Made by a program: the position numbers and the translations under genes
Shown: positions 18,455-28,974 of the stretch, piece after piece
Numbering within the stretch: the first letter of the stretch is position 1
How the letters are laid out: the number at the start of each line of letters is the position of its first letter
Origin: Symbiodinium natans
Taxonomy: Eukaryota > Sar > Dinophyceae > Suessiales > Symbiodiniaceae
Direction of reading: 5' to 3'
Assembly: GCA_905221605.1 (NCBI GenBank)
Contig: CAJNDS010002516.1
Coordinates: forward strand, 1 to 64,000
DNA length: 64,000 nt
Notes under the pieces: generated by a model
The model's database searches: none
What the model saw: only the letters and a program-made list of their open reading frames with translations
Told to the model about the DNA's origin: nothing

Positions 18455-20161
18455 CTAATCCAACCAAGGCCGGGAGATGGGGAGCGCCCGGGCACATGCC
18501 TGCTCCCAAGGCGCGTGGTTGGGTGGCGGGTCCAGCGAAGATTTTGCACCCACGTGACACATCCCATTGATCACAGTGAGGTTCGCCCCAAACTCCAAAA
18601 TCAACCAGAGAGGGATAATCAGGGGCCCATTGTCTTCCCTAATCAACGTCCCTTTCTCTGTAATCCTCATTGTCACACCACCAAGCGCGCTTTGCACCAT
18701 AACAGTAGTGTCGGGTAAACATTCCCATGGAAAAAGCGTCCGCGCAAGATGCGTAGCAGCTGTATCCACCAACGCCACTCTCCCTTCCTGCTGAAGCAGT
18801 CCAGAGCCACATAACATTCGAACACTGGGATCCCCGCTTGATGCCGACTGTTCTGATGACAGCTTCATAGATTTCAGCACTTCTAAAGCTTCAACAAGGA
18901 CCTGATTGGCCGTTGATGGCGATGAGGGACTTGCAGAACCTTTATCCAATCCCGCATTAGCCGTCTCATCTCCCCCTTCAGCTACCTCTGCCTTTTTGGC
19001 ATTTCCCCATTTCGCACCTTTGCCGCCCTTTCCCCCTTTGGGAGAATTCCCTTTAGATCTACTTCTCTCAGGATTTGAGTCCACATTTGAACTTGCACCA
19101 TCCTTATATGGACATTGCGGCTGCAGATGGCCAACGGCCCCACACTCAAAACATCTTCCTCGCTCAAGGGAGTCTTTGTCATGGCGGAATTTGCAGCGGG
19201 ATCCGAACTTGCAACCTGCGTCGGTCTTCCCATATATCCAACAGAAAGGACGTTCACCATCTCTGCTGTACCTTTTTCCTTTCCCTTTGCCTTTGTCACC
19301 CTCCTCCGTCTCGTCACCAGTTCCCTTTTGGGCCTTGTTTAACCTTGCCCTTTTCTTGGCGTCCGAGTCCTGCTTCACCTCTTGTTCACCAGCACTATGC
19401 AATAGCAGTTCAAACTCTGCCTGTAACATTTCAGCTAGTTTTGTCGCAGTTTCAGAGGTCGGCGAGTAGTCCACCCCCAATTTCTCCCGAAAGGATGCCA
19501 CTCTGAAATGAACCGTAGGGTGTTTCGCCAGCAACGCGGATGATAAACCATCCAATCCCTTGATAAGCAAGGTAGCGTCCGGCTCGGCCGCTCTCAACTC
19601 CCTTAATCGGGAACGCCATTGCGCCCATTGACGCACTCCCTTTATGGCCTCTGAGATCGAGGTTGCTGGAGATGGTTGCACCAAGAAGTTCAACATTGTG
19701 CTGCGCTCATTTGCTCCACCTGGTTGGTAGACCGTCAGCAATTTGTAAAATATCATCACTGACCCCAACATTCGAGTGGAAACGATCTCGGTCTTCAATC
19801 TCTCCGGAATCGCCTGTAGCAGCAAAGACACCGCTCTCTGCTCCAACAAAACATGCACAGTTTGAACCACCTTGAGCCCTTCCAGCTCAGCCTTGATGCC
19901 CAACCTTTCCAGCGGAGAAACACTCAACCATTTGGCATACGCTTGATATGCCTTTGAGTAGACGCAGTGCCACCACACTCTTCCTGTATCTGTCAGCGAA
20001 GACAACATTGGTTCGATCATTGCGATCCAATCCCCCAGTGCCGTCGGATTGCTTGGTGTGTAGTCTGCCAAAGTTGGAAGGCTCATCACATGCTTCCCAA
20101 GAGCCTCCGGACGTTCGGTTCCAGAACTATCACCAATGATTGGCATACCACGTGGCACCAC
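18455..20161 (-). CDS. Copia-like Gag with CCCH and CCHC zinc fingers plus aspartic protease (truncated)
   Basis: 568 residues. A capsid-like helical domain (about 25-260, beginning LPTLADYTPSNPTALGDW) is followed by a basic Lys/Gly-rich linker. A CCCH finger near residue 306 (C-x9-C-x5-C-x3-H, ending CKFGSRCKFRH) precedes a classical zinc knuckle CFECGAVGHLQPQC. After a low-complexity linker comes a retroviral-type aspartic protease start, VALVDTAATH near residue 466, where DTAA replaces the common DSGA/DTGA. The final 20 to 30 residues leave the family pattern, suggesting truncation. The family is Ty1/copia-like because Gag and protease precede a missing integrase-RT and because of the internal tRNA-Met primer site. 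It is probably inactive. Confidence 0.7.
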   Translation of the reverse strand: MVPRGMPIIGDSSGTERPEALGKHVMSLPTLADYTPSNPTALGDWIAMIEPMLSSLTDTGRVWWHCVYSKAYQAYAKWLSVSPLERLGIKAELEGLKVVQTVHVLLEQRAVSLLLQAIPERLKTEIVSTRMLGSVMIFYKLLTVYQPGGANERSTMLNFLVQPSPATSISEAIKGVRQWAQWRSRLRELRAAEPDATLLIKGLDGLSSALLAKHPTVHFRVASFREKLGVDYSPTSETATKLAEMLQAEFELLLHSAGEQEVKQDSDAKKRARLNKAQKGTGDETEEGDKGKGKGKRYSRDGERPFCWIYGKTDAGCKFGSRCKFRHDKDSLERGRCFECGAVGHLQPQCPYKDGASSNVDSNPERSRSKGNSPKGGKGGKGAKWGNAKKAEVAEGGDETANAGLDKGSASPSSPSTANQVLVEALEVLKSMKLSSEQSASSGDPSVRMLCGSGLLQQEGRVALVDTAATHLARTLFPWECLPDTTVMVQSALGGVTMRITEKGTLIREDNGPLIIPLWLILEFGANLTVINGMCHVGAKSSLDPPPNHAPWEQACARALPISRPWLD

Positions 20162-21369
20162 TGCTCCAGGCTACCACCAGGCCCTTGAGGTAGTCCATGT
20201 CCTATACCAGGCGTAACAGCTGCGAGCGGAACCTTTTCTAATTCCAACTTCCCAGCGACCATTTTCCACCGATACGGAACATCATCCACCATTGTATATC
20301 CACCCGATCCTGCTGAGTTCTCTTGCGTTGCAGTTTCCCGAGCTGAGACAAAACCGGGCTGGTTCCCCACAGGTGCGGCAGAACCATCACCACCTGACGG
20401 CACGGAAGTAATCGGAACATGTGTTAAACCAGGTGGTCCACTTGCATATCCACCACTTGCAGGACCTCCCGTGGGGTAATTCAATGGAGGCAATCTGGAG
20501 GGTTTCTTCCCTTCAGCTACATGCATCATTGGCACTTCTTTTTCATCCTCCACTTGAACATCCCCCTTCCTGGACCCAGGCAAGGATTGAAGATCACAAC
20601 CCTTTGGCAGGTCGTAGCCCTCAATAGGCAGCCATGTCCCATCCGGCAACACAGTCCAAAAACCACCCATACCATCCGTGTAGAAAACTTGTCCTGGCAG
20701 GTACTGCTTCTCTGGAGTCATTCCTAGAGGATATGCAGTGTTTGCGTCCACCACTCCAGTGCTCCGTGCTCTTGAAGCTGACCCAGATGCAGCAGAGGTA
20801 TAGCTTTTCTCCTCCGCCCGATGCAACCTGTTCCCCAGCTCCTTTGTTTGCACAAGCAACTCTTTCAGCGCACGCTTTACCACCGCCATATCTTCACTTT
20901 GTTCTTCACCACCAACATCAGGAATGAGCTCTTCGTCGGCTTGCGCTCCACCAATAGTACCTCGTTCCATCTGGCCCATTAAGCCTGACGACGGTCTCTC
21001 AACAGGTGCAGGTTCCTGACCCAAAAGATCTTGCAGCGACGGCGGCCTCCTCGTACCTTCACCACTTCTATCCCCTCCGCTCGCAGGAAGACTTGCCGGC
21101 CTTGATTGCCTCAGTCTCATTTCGTCTTGAGCCCGCTCGCTCCAGAAAGGATTTGCTGCTGGAACCGGAACCACTTCGTTTTCCACCTGAGGCGTTGGTT
21201 GTATCATTGCAACCTCCCTACCATCTGTCAGCGCTTGTACCATTTGTTGTCGATCTTCACCCCCATCACCACGATTTCCTTCGGCTTCATTGGCCGTGGG
21301 CGACAGTCCAGGTTCAGAGCAACGCCGCATCATGTCCATGGCGTTAAACAAACGAAAAATCTTTACCAA
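20086..21369 (-). pseudogene. Copia-like Gag N-terminal region, frameshifted
   Basis: An open frame of 427 residues. A start with good context (gccATGg) lies at 21339; an earlier ATG is at 21369, only 20 bp from the primer-binding site. It is rich in Pro, Gly, Ser and Glu, with one likely helical segment (about residues 160-185, EDMAVVKRALKELLVQTKEL). It also has a WTVLPDGTWLP motif resembling a WW-like aromatic patch. The last 30 residues run out of frame over the start of the next ORF. A one-base shift within the overlap would restore continuity with the zinc-finger Gag. Domain identity is inferred from linkage to that ORF. Confidence 0.6.
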
Positions 21370-21388
21370 TTCCGCAGGAAGCCTAATT

Positions 21389-21402
21389 TGGGCTCATAAC
21401 CT
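21389..21402 (-). promoter_or_regulatory. Primer-binding site matching the tRNA-Met anticodon arm
   Basis: The plus strand reads gggctcataacct, which is the anticodon stem-loop of a methionine tRNA (CAU anticodon). The element's own strand is therefore complementary to it. Drosophila copia and yeast Ty5 also prime from an internal (half) tRNA-Met. The site lies 20-50 bp upstream of the Gag start codons, as expected. Confidence 0.65.
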
Positions 21403-21607
21403 ACGGGGGGCAACCGAAGGAGGACAGGGAACAAAACAGTCAACCCCAACAGAAGCCCTTGATCCCCTGGACCGACCAACACCAAACCCAGAAAGACACT
21501 TTTCCTCAGGGCGCATTGCCCAAGTTCTTGAGCCAAAAAAGATTTCCGGGTACGTTGACCCTTTCAACTCCCAACTCCTTTCTACAATACCAGCTGCAGC
21601 TCCGCAC

Positions 21608-21630
21608 CCTAAACCCTAAACCCTAAACCG
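21608..21630 (-). repeat. Short interstitial telomeric repeat (CCCTAAA)3
   Basis: Three tandem copies of CCCTAAA, the complement of the plant-type TTTAGGG repeat that dinoflagellates use at telomeres. It lies where the copia-like LTR would be expected. Confidence 0.8.
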
Positions 21631-21697
21631 GGCCTTGCCCAAACTTCGCTGGTCCATGACAGGTCTGCTTTGGATATGAATTATTGCTTTTTCGGCC

Positions 21698-21773
21698 TCC
21701 CCAGGCTTTGCGGGGACATGCCAAATGCTCTCGACTTCTTACGGCCTCCCCCAGGCTTTTCGGGGACATGCCA
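21698..21773 (+). repeat. Short tandem duplication with cggggacatgcca motif
   Basis: Two copies of a 35-40 bp segment, cggcctccc(c)caggctt followed by cggggacatgcca, separated by about 15 bp. No coding meaning is seen. Confidence 0.6.
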
Positions 21774-21871
21774 GAGTCGCAACTTGCTGAAACTCTTCTC
21801 AACAGGGTCGTCTCACCGTTTCAGTTGGTGGCTGTGCAGCGAGACTCCCCTTTTTCCTGGCAGTCTTTCGG

Positions 21872-22002
21872 GGCTCCAGCAACAGCTTTGCTGCTCAGCT
21901 TCTTTGCTTTACACTGCTCAGCCGTTGCACCACCAGTCAAAAGAACAGTCTCGCTGTGAGTTTGCTTTAGGTAGCTGGCTGTCGTAATAAAAGTCTTGTG
22001 AC
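21872..22002 (+). repeat. 130-bp direct repeat, copy 1
   Basis: Begins ggctccagcaacagctttgc and ends gtcttgtgac. It recurs at 22216-22348 with a few substitutions and a short indel in the ttgctttt run. The 214 bp between the copies contains cacaacagc-like and ccaccactcc motifs but no ORF of note. It could be a short dispersed element (SINE-like) or a solo-repeat pair. Confidence 0.7.
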
Positions 22003-22215
22003 CGATACTTGTGTTTACTCAATGTTGTTGACATGCTTTTATTCGCAGCTTGCTGATCCCGCTGCTTTGTGGGATCAAGCACGACAGCCAGCTCAGCAAC
22101 CATTCAGCTTAGCTTCATGCTTGCTTGAAGATTTTTCCCCACCCACCACTCCCTGGGTTCACCCAAAGTGGTGATTCGTTTGTGTAGCTTCGCTGCTTAG
22201 GGTTCCTTCGCGAAG

Positions 22216-22348
22216 GGCTCCAGCAACAGCTTCGCTGCTCAGCTTCTTTGCTTTTTGCACTGCTCAGCCGTTGCACCACCAGTCAAAAGAACAGTCTCGC
22301 TGTGAGTTTGCTTTAGGTAGCTGGCTGTCGTAATGAAAGTCTTGTGAA
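22216..22348 (+). repeat. 130-bp direct repeat, copy 2
   Basis: Second copy of 21872-22002. The inner part, including gttgcaccaccagtcaaaag and gtagctggctgtcgtaat, is unchanged. Confidence 0.7.
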
Positions 22349-22743
22349 CTGAAACATTCTTTAGCGTGATTCCAGCGAGGTTCTCATGGTTCTAAATCTC
22401 TAAACATGAACAGCAAACTAATTATTATTAGCGAAATTCAAGAAGTGATTCGCGCTGTTTTTGACTCAGCCCGAACTGGTGTTAGGGTTATTGGGTCGAA
22501 GCTGCACGGCTCCAGGGTTCGGGGCGTTACATGTTTATGTTTTTTGGAACAATACACACACATATATATATATATATACTAGACACACGTGCGTGCTTCG
22601 CACTTAGGACGGCCCGGACGGACAGAGGGGGCAGCGGGGGGGGCTGGCTTGCGGGTTCTGGGGCTGGGGTGCAGCTCCCACGGGGTGAAGGGGGTCGGAT
22701 GTAAGCGACGGGGTAGGGGGACCGTGGGCTCAGGGCCAAACGG

Positions 22744-22793
22744 CCCTTAAGTACGCCGTACTTAAGGGGGCCCTTACTCACGCCGCGTAAGGG
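22744..22793. repeat. Two adjacent palindromes (25-bp perfect and 7-bp stem)
   Basis: The first is a perfect inverted repeat of 12 bp on each side of one C, with arms cccttaagtacg and cgtacttaaggg (22744-22768). Immediately after comes cccttac...gtaaggg (22771-22793) with a 9-base loop. They could form hairpins or cruciforms. No gene is nearby that would make them terminators. Confidence 0.7.
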
Positions 22794-23198
22794 CAAAACG
22801 GCCCGGTCCGGCCCTCGACCCCAGACCCCAAAACCCTAAGCGGCCCTGCGAATTTTTACAGGGCCATCCTGGCATGTGTGGGGGGATGTAAGAAAAAATC
22901 ATCGGACTGTGCCCTCAACCATCCCTGAAAAAAGTTGTCACAGGACCATGCCTTTGAACCATCCTGTACGCGCTACATGGAACATATTGTTGGGGGGGGG
23001 GAGGCGAGGCTTAAAAAAAACCCTAGAAACACCGCCAAAGACCCATGCACGAGCACCATTCAGGTCGTTTCCACATGGCGATGATCAATGTATATATATA
23101 TATATGTAGGTAGATAGAAAGATTGGTTTAATGTTTTGAAGGCCCAAAATAACTTTGAAAGCCTTACAGCTTTTGACCCAATGATTAGCGCCAACACT

Positions 23199-23700
23199 CC
23201 GGGCCCTGGGCTCCGGGCCCCAGAGCCAAAAGCGGAGCCTGGGCCCTGGAGTCCGGGCCCTATACAGATATACAGACCGAGAATATATAGCCCATAATGT
23301 TTTGACTCAATCACCCCAACACGCCCGGAGCTTCTTCCTTGCAGGGGCCCCGAGTCCAGTGCCCGGGCCCCGGAGTCCGGCAAAAAACCCAGCGCCTGCA
23401 ATGTTTTGAAAGGTTGGGAGGGTCCGGGTTCAAGAGCCCCCCCAGAGCCCGAGCTGCCGGAGCCCCGGCCTCGCCGCCCGGGCCCCTGAGCCTGGACCCT
23501 GTATGCTTCTATATATACAAACAAATGTGTGTCTATACATATATGTATTGTTCCAAAACGCCCCGCAAAACCGTTCTATCTCCGCACATTGCATTCTGAC
23601 CTTTTTTGTGTTCTCGTGCCCCGGAGCTCGGGCCCTGGAGCTCAGGGTCCCGGAGGTCGGCCGGACCCGAGCTCAAACCTTGGGCTTCGGGCCCAATTGT
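23199..23700. repeat. GGGCCC-rich block
   Basis: About nine GGGCCC palindromes occur in 500 bp, mostly inside ccgggccctgg / gtccgggccc phrases, alternating with AT-rich pieces. The composition is far from the neighbouring DNA. Open frames here are low-complexity (Gly/Pro/Arg) and probably not genes. Confidence 0.6.
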
Positions 23701-23984
23701 TGAAATCAGCGACAACCACTTTAAACACTGAGTATTGAAACATGCATATACCTTTCAGATGTTTCTGCGCCAGTCACAGACTCGGCCTCGCAGCCCGAAC
23801 CTTGGATCGGGCCTGGGGGAAGGACTTGGCTGGTCCACGGCCGGAGTACACGGCTGGAGTAGGGTTATATAAACGGCGCGGCCTAGATATGCTCGCTAAT
23901 TGCAGGCCGCAGGGTTGTGGCACAGTTCCCCAATGACCAAGGGGACCCTTTGCTGGGGGACTGTTTTGGGACGCTCGATTAGGG

Positions 23985-24052
23985 ATTTTAAGGGTTTAGG
24001 GTTCAGAGGGAGGGTTTGGGGTTTGGGGTTTAGGGTTTAGGGTTTGCTGTGA
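23985..24052 (+). repeat. Interstitial telomeric repeat, G-rich strand on plus
   Basis: Several tttaggg and tttgggg units run in tandem, with the variant ggtttgg. The orientation is opposite to the block at 21608. Confidence 0.75.
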
Positions 24053-24513
24053 TAGGGCGTAGATGCTGTGAAGGTTAGGTTTCGGAACAAGCTCGAAAGC
24101 TTCCTGAGGTGCGAAGAGCAGGTTTGGGCCGATTGTGGAAGGCCATCTAACACTTTTCTCCCACCCCACGCCGTCCGAGACGGCAAAGCCACCCAAACCT
24201 ATTCCTTTTAGGGTTTAGGCCTGCAAACAGACAACAGTCCACTTCTAAAAGTTTATTCAGTTTCATGACGTTCGTTGGGTCCGAGAGAGTCAAAGGAATT
24301 GGGGGTCGGGAGGCAGGGGACTCAGAGGCCCGGGCGTGGGGCAGGTTAGAGTCATGACCTGAGGTTTACTTTAGCATGAGGGACCAGTACTGGTCTCGAG
24401 GAGAACGTGTTCCGGTACCGGGCCCATCGGATGGGCACTGCCGACCCCCATGCTGTGGGAGGCGGGCGAGCAATCTGGGTCGGCTTGTGCCATCGAGGTC
24501 AAATGGCTTAAGC

Positions 24514-24539
24514 GCCGCCCCCCAACGTAGGGGGGCGGC
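24514..24539. repeat. GC-rich hairpin
   Basis: Perfect 10-bp inverted repeat gccgcccccc / ggggggcggc around aacgta. It lies between palindromic motifs at about 24380-24450 (accagtactggt, ccggtaccgg) and the telomere-like block that follows. Function unknown. Confidence 0.6.
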
Positions 24540-24548
24540 CTAGGCCCT

Positions 24549-24583
24549 GAGTTTAGGGTTTAGGGTTTAGGGGTTAGGGTTGT
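24549..24583 (+). repeat. Short interstitial telomeric repeat (TTTAGGG)
   Basis: Four TTTAGGG-like units (gagtttagggtttagggttt and on) with the G-rich strand on plus. Confidence 0.75.
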
Positions 24584-24589
24584 TTCGAG

Positions 24590-26900
24590 TTGAACCCTTT
24601 TTTATGGTTTGTCACGGGTTTCTGGCCGGATTCCCGAAGAGCCGAAGACGATTCCTCGTGTGCCAAGCAAGCCCAAAACTGGTCCAGGGCGAGCGCTGGG
24701 GCAGCGTAGGGTAGGGGCCAGGGCTGGCACGAGCATTGCGCGAGCGTTGCGAGCAGTGCTGGGGCAAGCGCTGGGCGACACCTCGGGCTTGTGTATCGTT
24801 GAGAGCTCGCTTGTTTTACGGAAAAAAAAGGAGGGCGTGTGAGGTTTTGTTCTGCAGGAATGCTCTTCCTAAGTAGTTATTTTTTGCAGCCAATGCATTA
24901 CATGGATCCAGCGAAACCACCTGCAGCTGTTGGCGGGATTGCACCTTTGGAAGATGTCCAGGTGGCAGCTCCAAATAATCGACTATCGATCCCGCCTATG
25001 GCAAATTTGGTGGTGAACAATCTCGCATGGTGACCATGTTTGGCGTTGAAAGATCGGCACCGCAGCGGTGTAGTTAAACCATTCCATTGCTCAAGCGAGG
25101 CAGAAAAGTCCTTGTAGCTTGACCGCAAACCCACAAAGTACCGATGTTAAAACATGCCGGTGATAATCGTGCATGGCACGCCAGACAAGAACCTTCGTTA
25201 CTTAACCCGGGGTGCGGTTGCTGCGTGCCGCCTCAGCTGGTGTTTCAATCCACCATCCTTTGATCTTGAGGTTTTTCCAAACTTGTCAACCTTGAGATGA
25301 AGCCCCCAATCAAATCCGAAAGCCTACTCCAACCCTACCCCGCATCGCACGCGTCCGTTTTGGACCTGATTTGAAACGAGGTTGCCGAGAACAAGAACAG
25401 ACGTGTTGGGCAGCCCACGATGGCGGTCTAGCCAAGGGTCATGCGTGTTTTGTTTAGGTTTTCAGAAACAGACTGAACGTTATTAAGCAATACGGTTGCT
25501 TTATTGTTGTTGCTCTTTAAATTGCTTGCGGCCATTTCATCTTATCGTCCGCGTATCGTCAAGAAATGTGCGCCCGTGGAGTTTCCATCAAATCTTGTTC
25601 ACATTGGTATCAGCAAAAAATCAGGCCCATACTCGGACACAATAAGCGCAGGAGCATGCTGATTCTTGCTGAACAAAGTTCAGCGGCACGGACGTTCGCA
25701 TGTTTTGCCAATTTTTCAGACCGCATGTTGATCAATAATTGCATACAACTGCCTGATGTGCTTTCATGATATTCGGGCTCTCAGGGGGTTTTTCTGCAGT
25801 AATGCCCTCCACCCGCTGGCAAAGCCAGGTGTTTCTCGGCTGTAAAAGCTTGACATCGCAGGAGCTGCTCCACGAGGGCGAGGGTTCATTTGTTTCCGTC
25901 ACAACGTCCGGTCATAAACATTTTATTGCAATCTTCTGTAATTCGAGCCCTTGGGTTTGAAACGAACAACATCAATGGACTGTTGCGACAGTAAACCTAG
26001 TTTCCCGCAACAACGGTTGATGGGTTGCATGTTCCGCATGGTTTTCGGTCACATTGCTGAGGTCATTTCCGCTCCTTCATTGGTTCATTGTTTGCAAGAT
26101 CCACCCCGAGACCCTGCGGCTCGCTTTGTCAAGTCTAGCCTGGAGATGGACGAGACAAGCATGGTGAAGTTGTGTGTTTGGTTGCAAGCAGTGACGAAAT
26201 ATCAAATATGGCTGCCTTTGGGGGAACTGTGGTGGGATATTTCAAGCTTTGTGACCACCGTTTGCCAGGGGCGCACAAGCCCGTGTCCGTGTGCAAGACT
26301 CCGCTTGGCAGTTCGGGTGCATTAAAAGTAGTGTTTCACACCCCTTGTAACCTACCCGAAATGTGCTTTTTTTGATGCAATGTCAGTGGCACCTGCAGGT
26401 CTCTGATTGTTGAGCTTGTGAACTGAGGTATCACAGTAGCAAGTGCTTTCATTAAGCTTGGGTCGCAAGCTTACCTGCCCCACTGGCCATGCTTTGTTGT
26501 CTTGTGAGGACGCGTGTTTGGTGCGCTCTTTGAAGGCAATGCAAAATGCCGGACGCTGCCTCTTCATACTGCGTGGCTGGCACATTGTTGTCCCGCACTG
26601 TAGGGTTTCATTCACACCCAAGCAGCGACGTGGAATGCCAGGACAACGTGTTACTTGGGAGAAGCCTTTGCCAGATACTTAGAGTGCAGCACAAAGTGGG
26701 TTTGAAGGCCGTGCGCTTGCAACTTGGCATCTTGAGCTCCAACTGCTCCAACATACGGTTATCGGTTCCTCGAAGGAGTCTGCCACCAGGGAACAGCTGG
26801 AAGGAAATGTTGAGAAGGAGACGCCACCGACTCGGACAGTGAACAGCGTCCCTCTTGCTGATTCTTCATACATGGTTATCACTTGTGAAACGGAGAAGCC
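24590..26900. other. No recognisable gene
   Basis: Balanced composition with only short open frames on both strands. None shows a domain, signal peptide or exon chain I can support. It may include decayed elements. Confidence 0.4.
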
Positions 26901-26914
26901 TTTGCTGGCATGTC

Positions 26915-27135
26915 ATGGCCAACGATGACCATGGCAATGACGACGGCGACGTTGATGCCGACGCCGAAGCTGACACACATGCTGACAACGATGATGGCGA
27001 CGATGGCGACGATGTTAGCGATGCTGGCAGGAGTCATGATCATCATTCATGGTCATGACTATCCTGAGGACCGCGAGGACCTTGAGAATGAGAAAAAAGA
27101 TGATGAGGCTGCTGAGGATGAGGAGGGCTGCGATG
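26915..27135 (+). repeat. GAT/GAC-rich microsatellite-like stretch
   Basis: Irregular gatggc, gacgatg and gatgatgag repeats. The two plus-strand readings are Asp-rich (NDDGDVDADAEADTHAD) or Met/Thr-rich, as expected of a simple repeat and not of a gene. Confidence 0.6.
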
Positions 27136-27588
27136 ATGGTGATGATCATGATTTGTGTGTTGTGTACAGCTCACATGTCTCAAACCAAAGCGCTGACCTT
27201 CCCCGCGACCCAGTGAAGGCTGTATTCGGTCAAGCGTAAAGTTTGTCGTTCAGCAACGAATGTCATTGCTTTTGCGAGAAGGTCAAGTCAGCAAGCCCAC
27301 GTCATGCGGCGAAATGATGCAAAATGGAGGCTTGGGCAGGAACCGATTCGCGTTAGCCTTTGTTGCAGTGTTGCTGCCAGTCAGAGGTCGCATTCAGGAA
27401 TTGTTCTGCAAGCGCATGGTGCTTCCGCCTAGCATGATGGCATTTTCCGTTTGGCAGCATTTGTATCCGATGCTGAAAGCTTTATCAGTGACTCTGCAAT
27501 AGTGGGCGGTTCATGAGTTGGTAGGCAGATTCAATGGAAAACTGGTGGCGCACAGTAAATTCTCTATTGTTGTGCGCTGTGGGTTCTT

Positions 27589-27800
27589 GGCCCCCCCCCC
27601 CCATGGAATCCCCGCTTCCCCCTCAACCCTAAGCCCTCAACGCCGGAAACCCCAAACCCTGAAACCCCAACCCCCCTAAACCCCAAAACCGTAAACCCTA
27701 GAACCCTAAACCCTAACCCCTAAACCCTAAGACCAAAATCTTAAAACCCCAAACCCGTAAACCCTAGGCCTAACCCTAAAGCCCCAAAATCCTAAACCTT
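27589..27800 (-). repeat. Interstitial telomeric block, C-rich strand on plus
   Basis: Begins with a run of C and continues with degenerate ccctaaaccc, aaccccaaacc and cctaagacc units for about 200 bp. The orientation is opposite to the large array at 28975-32180, so the two face each other across about 1.2 kb. Confidence 0.8.
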
Positions 27801-27889
27801 AAGACCAACCCACAACACAACCCGGGGGGCCCCCTCCCCGCCCCGCTCCCCCCCCCTCCCTGTCGTGGCGGTCGGTTGGTTTTGGGTTT

Positions 27890-28970
27890 AGGGTGTTAAC
27901 ATTGGAGGGGGGGGACACGCATGCTGTGCCTGAGTGATATGTGCCTTTTTCTTTGTTGTAGACGAAGACGCGCAACATGAAAGCTTACTGCCCATATTAT
28001 TGTGCAGCATCATCCAAGAATACAGCCCCACTAGCAAGTCTTCTGCCAGGTCAATGCCAGAAGTGACGGTCTTCAGTGTGGATGCGGATGCCCACTTGCG
28101 ACAGGATATGCAAGCTGCATGTCTCAGTTGATGAGTCCTCGTGGGACTCATGGGACACGTGGGAAACGGAATTGTTTTTGGCAGTGAATGGTTTAGCAGG
28201 AGAATCTGAAGGTCGCACCAGCGCCATCTCCGCATGACTCCAGGCACTGCTGAATCGGTTTGACGCAGCTACAGGACATGACACCACTTTTCGGTATCTT
28301 GTTTGGAAGCGAACTCTTCACAGCTGCCCCATTGTAGGGTATCTCTTGCCCCGCAGGCAAGGCCCGACGTTACACCACAAGGAGGCTGAGGCGCAAATAT
28401 GCGACTTTGCCAAGCTGTACAGCACTTCTCTAGGAGTGAGTGCTTGCATGCAAGAGATGTGTGGAGCGCGATGCGGCATCATAAGTGAGCACCATATTAG
28501 TCATAGTGTTTACGTGTGCACGAATGGTTCTATCATATTGGTACGCGAACACAATGAATGAAGTAAAAGGACGGGCAGATAACAGAATTAGTAGTAAGCC
28601 CCTCTAATAATATTAGCTCTTTTAACAGGCCTCATTATTTTAATCCAGTATCAAGCTCCGTTAAAGCATACTTGAAGAGAGCTCCGCGGTTGTGAGAAGT
28701 AACATAAGAATCAAGCCCGCCTGAACAAAGCAAAGAAGTATAGCAAAATAGTGAGCCAATAAGCGAGAGCAGAGGCTGGGCCACTAATGTGATGTTTATA
28801 TTTTGGGCTTGTATAAGTTAAGTGAGCACGAGCCCGTATTAAAAGCCAGAAGGTTAGCCAGAAAATGGGATAGGAGGGTCACTTAGCCAGTCTTGTTGCA
28901 GGTCACGTACCCAATCCCACTCCAGCACGGTTTGGGGTCATTTACAAACTCTTTTGCGGGTGACTTGGCA
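27890..28970. other. No recognisable gene between two telomere-like blocks
   Basis: Only short ORFs. An AT-richer part (28560-28860) has inverted-repeat-like taataatattag motifs. Nothing could be assigned. Confidence 0.4.
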
Positions 28971-28974
28971 TGGG

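Larger units (their letters stand above)
18455..21402 (-). mobile_element. Truncated Ty1/copia-like retrotransposon (Gag-protease part)
   Basis: Read on the minus strand, the element starts with a primer-binding site (21402-21389). It continues with a long low-complexity Gag N-terminus, a zinc-finger Gag and an aspartic protease. It then stops at about 18455-18570, without integrase, RT or RNase H. The opposite end should be an LTR above 21402, but no second LTR is in view to confirm it. The frame is broken once, in the 20086-20177 overlap. A dead fragment of a dinoflagellate copia-type element is the best explanation. Confidence 0.7.
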
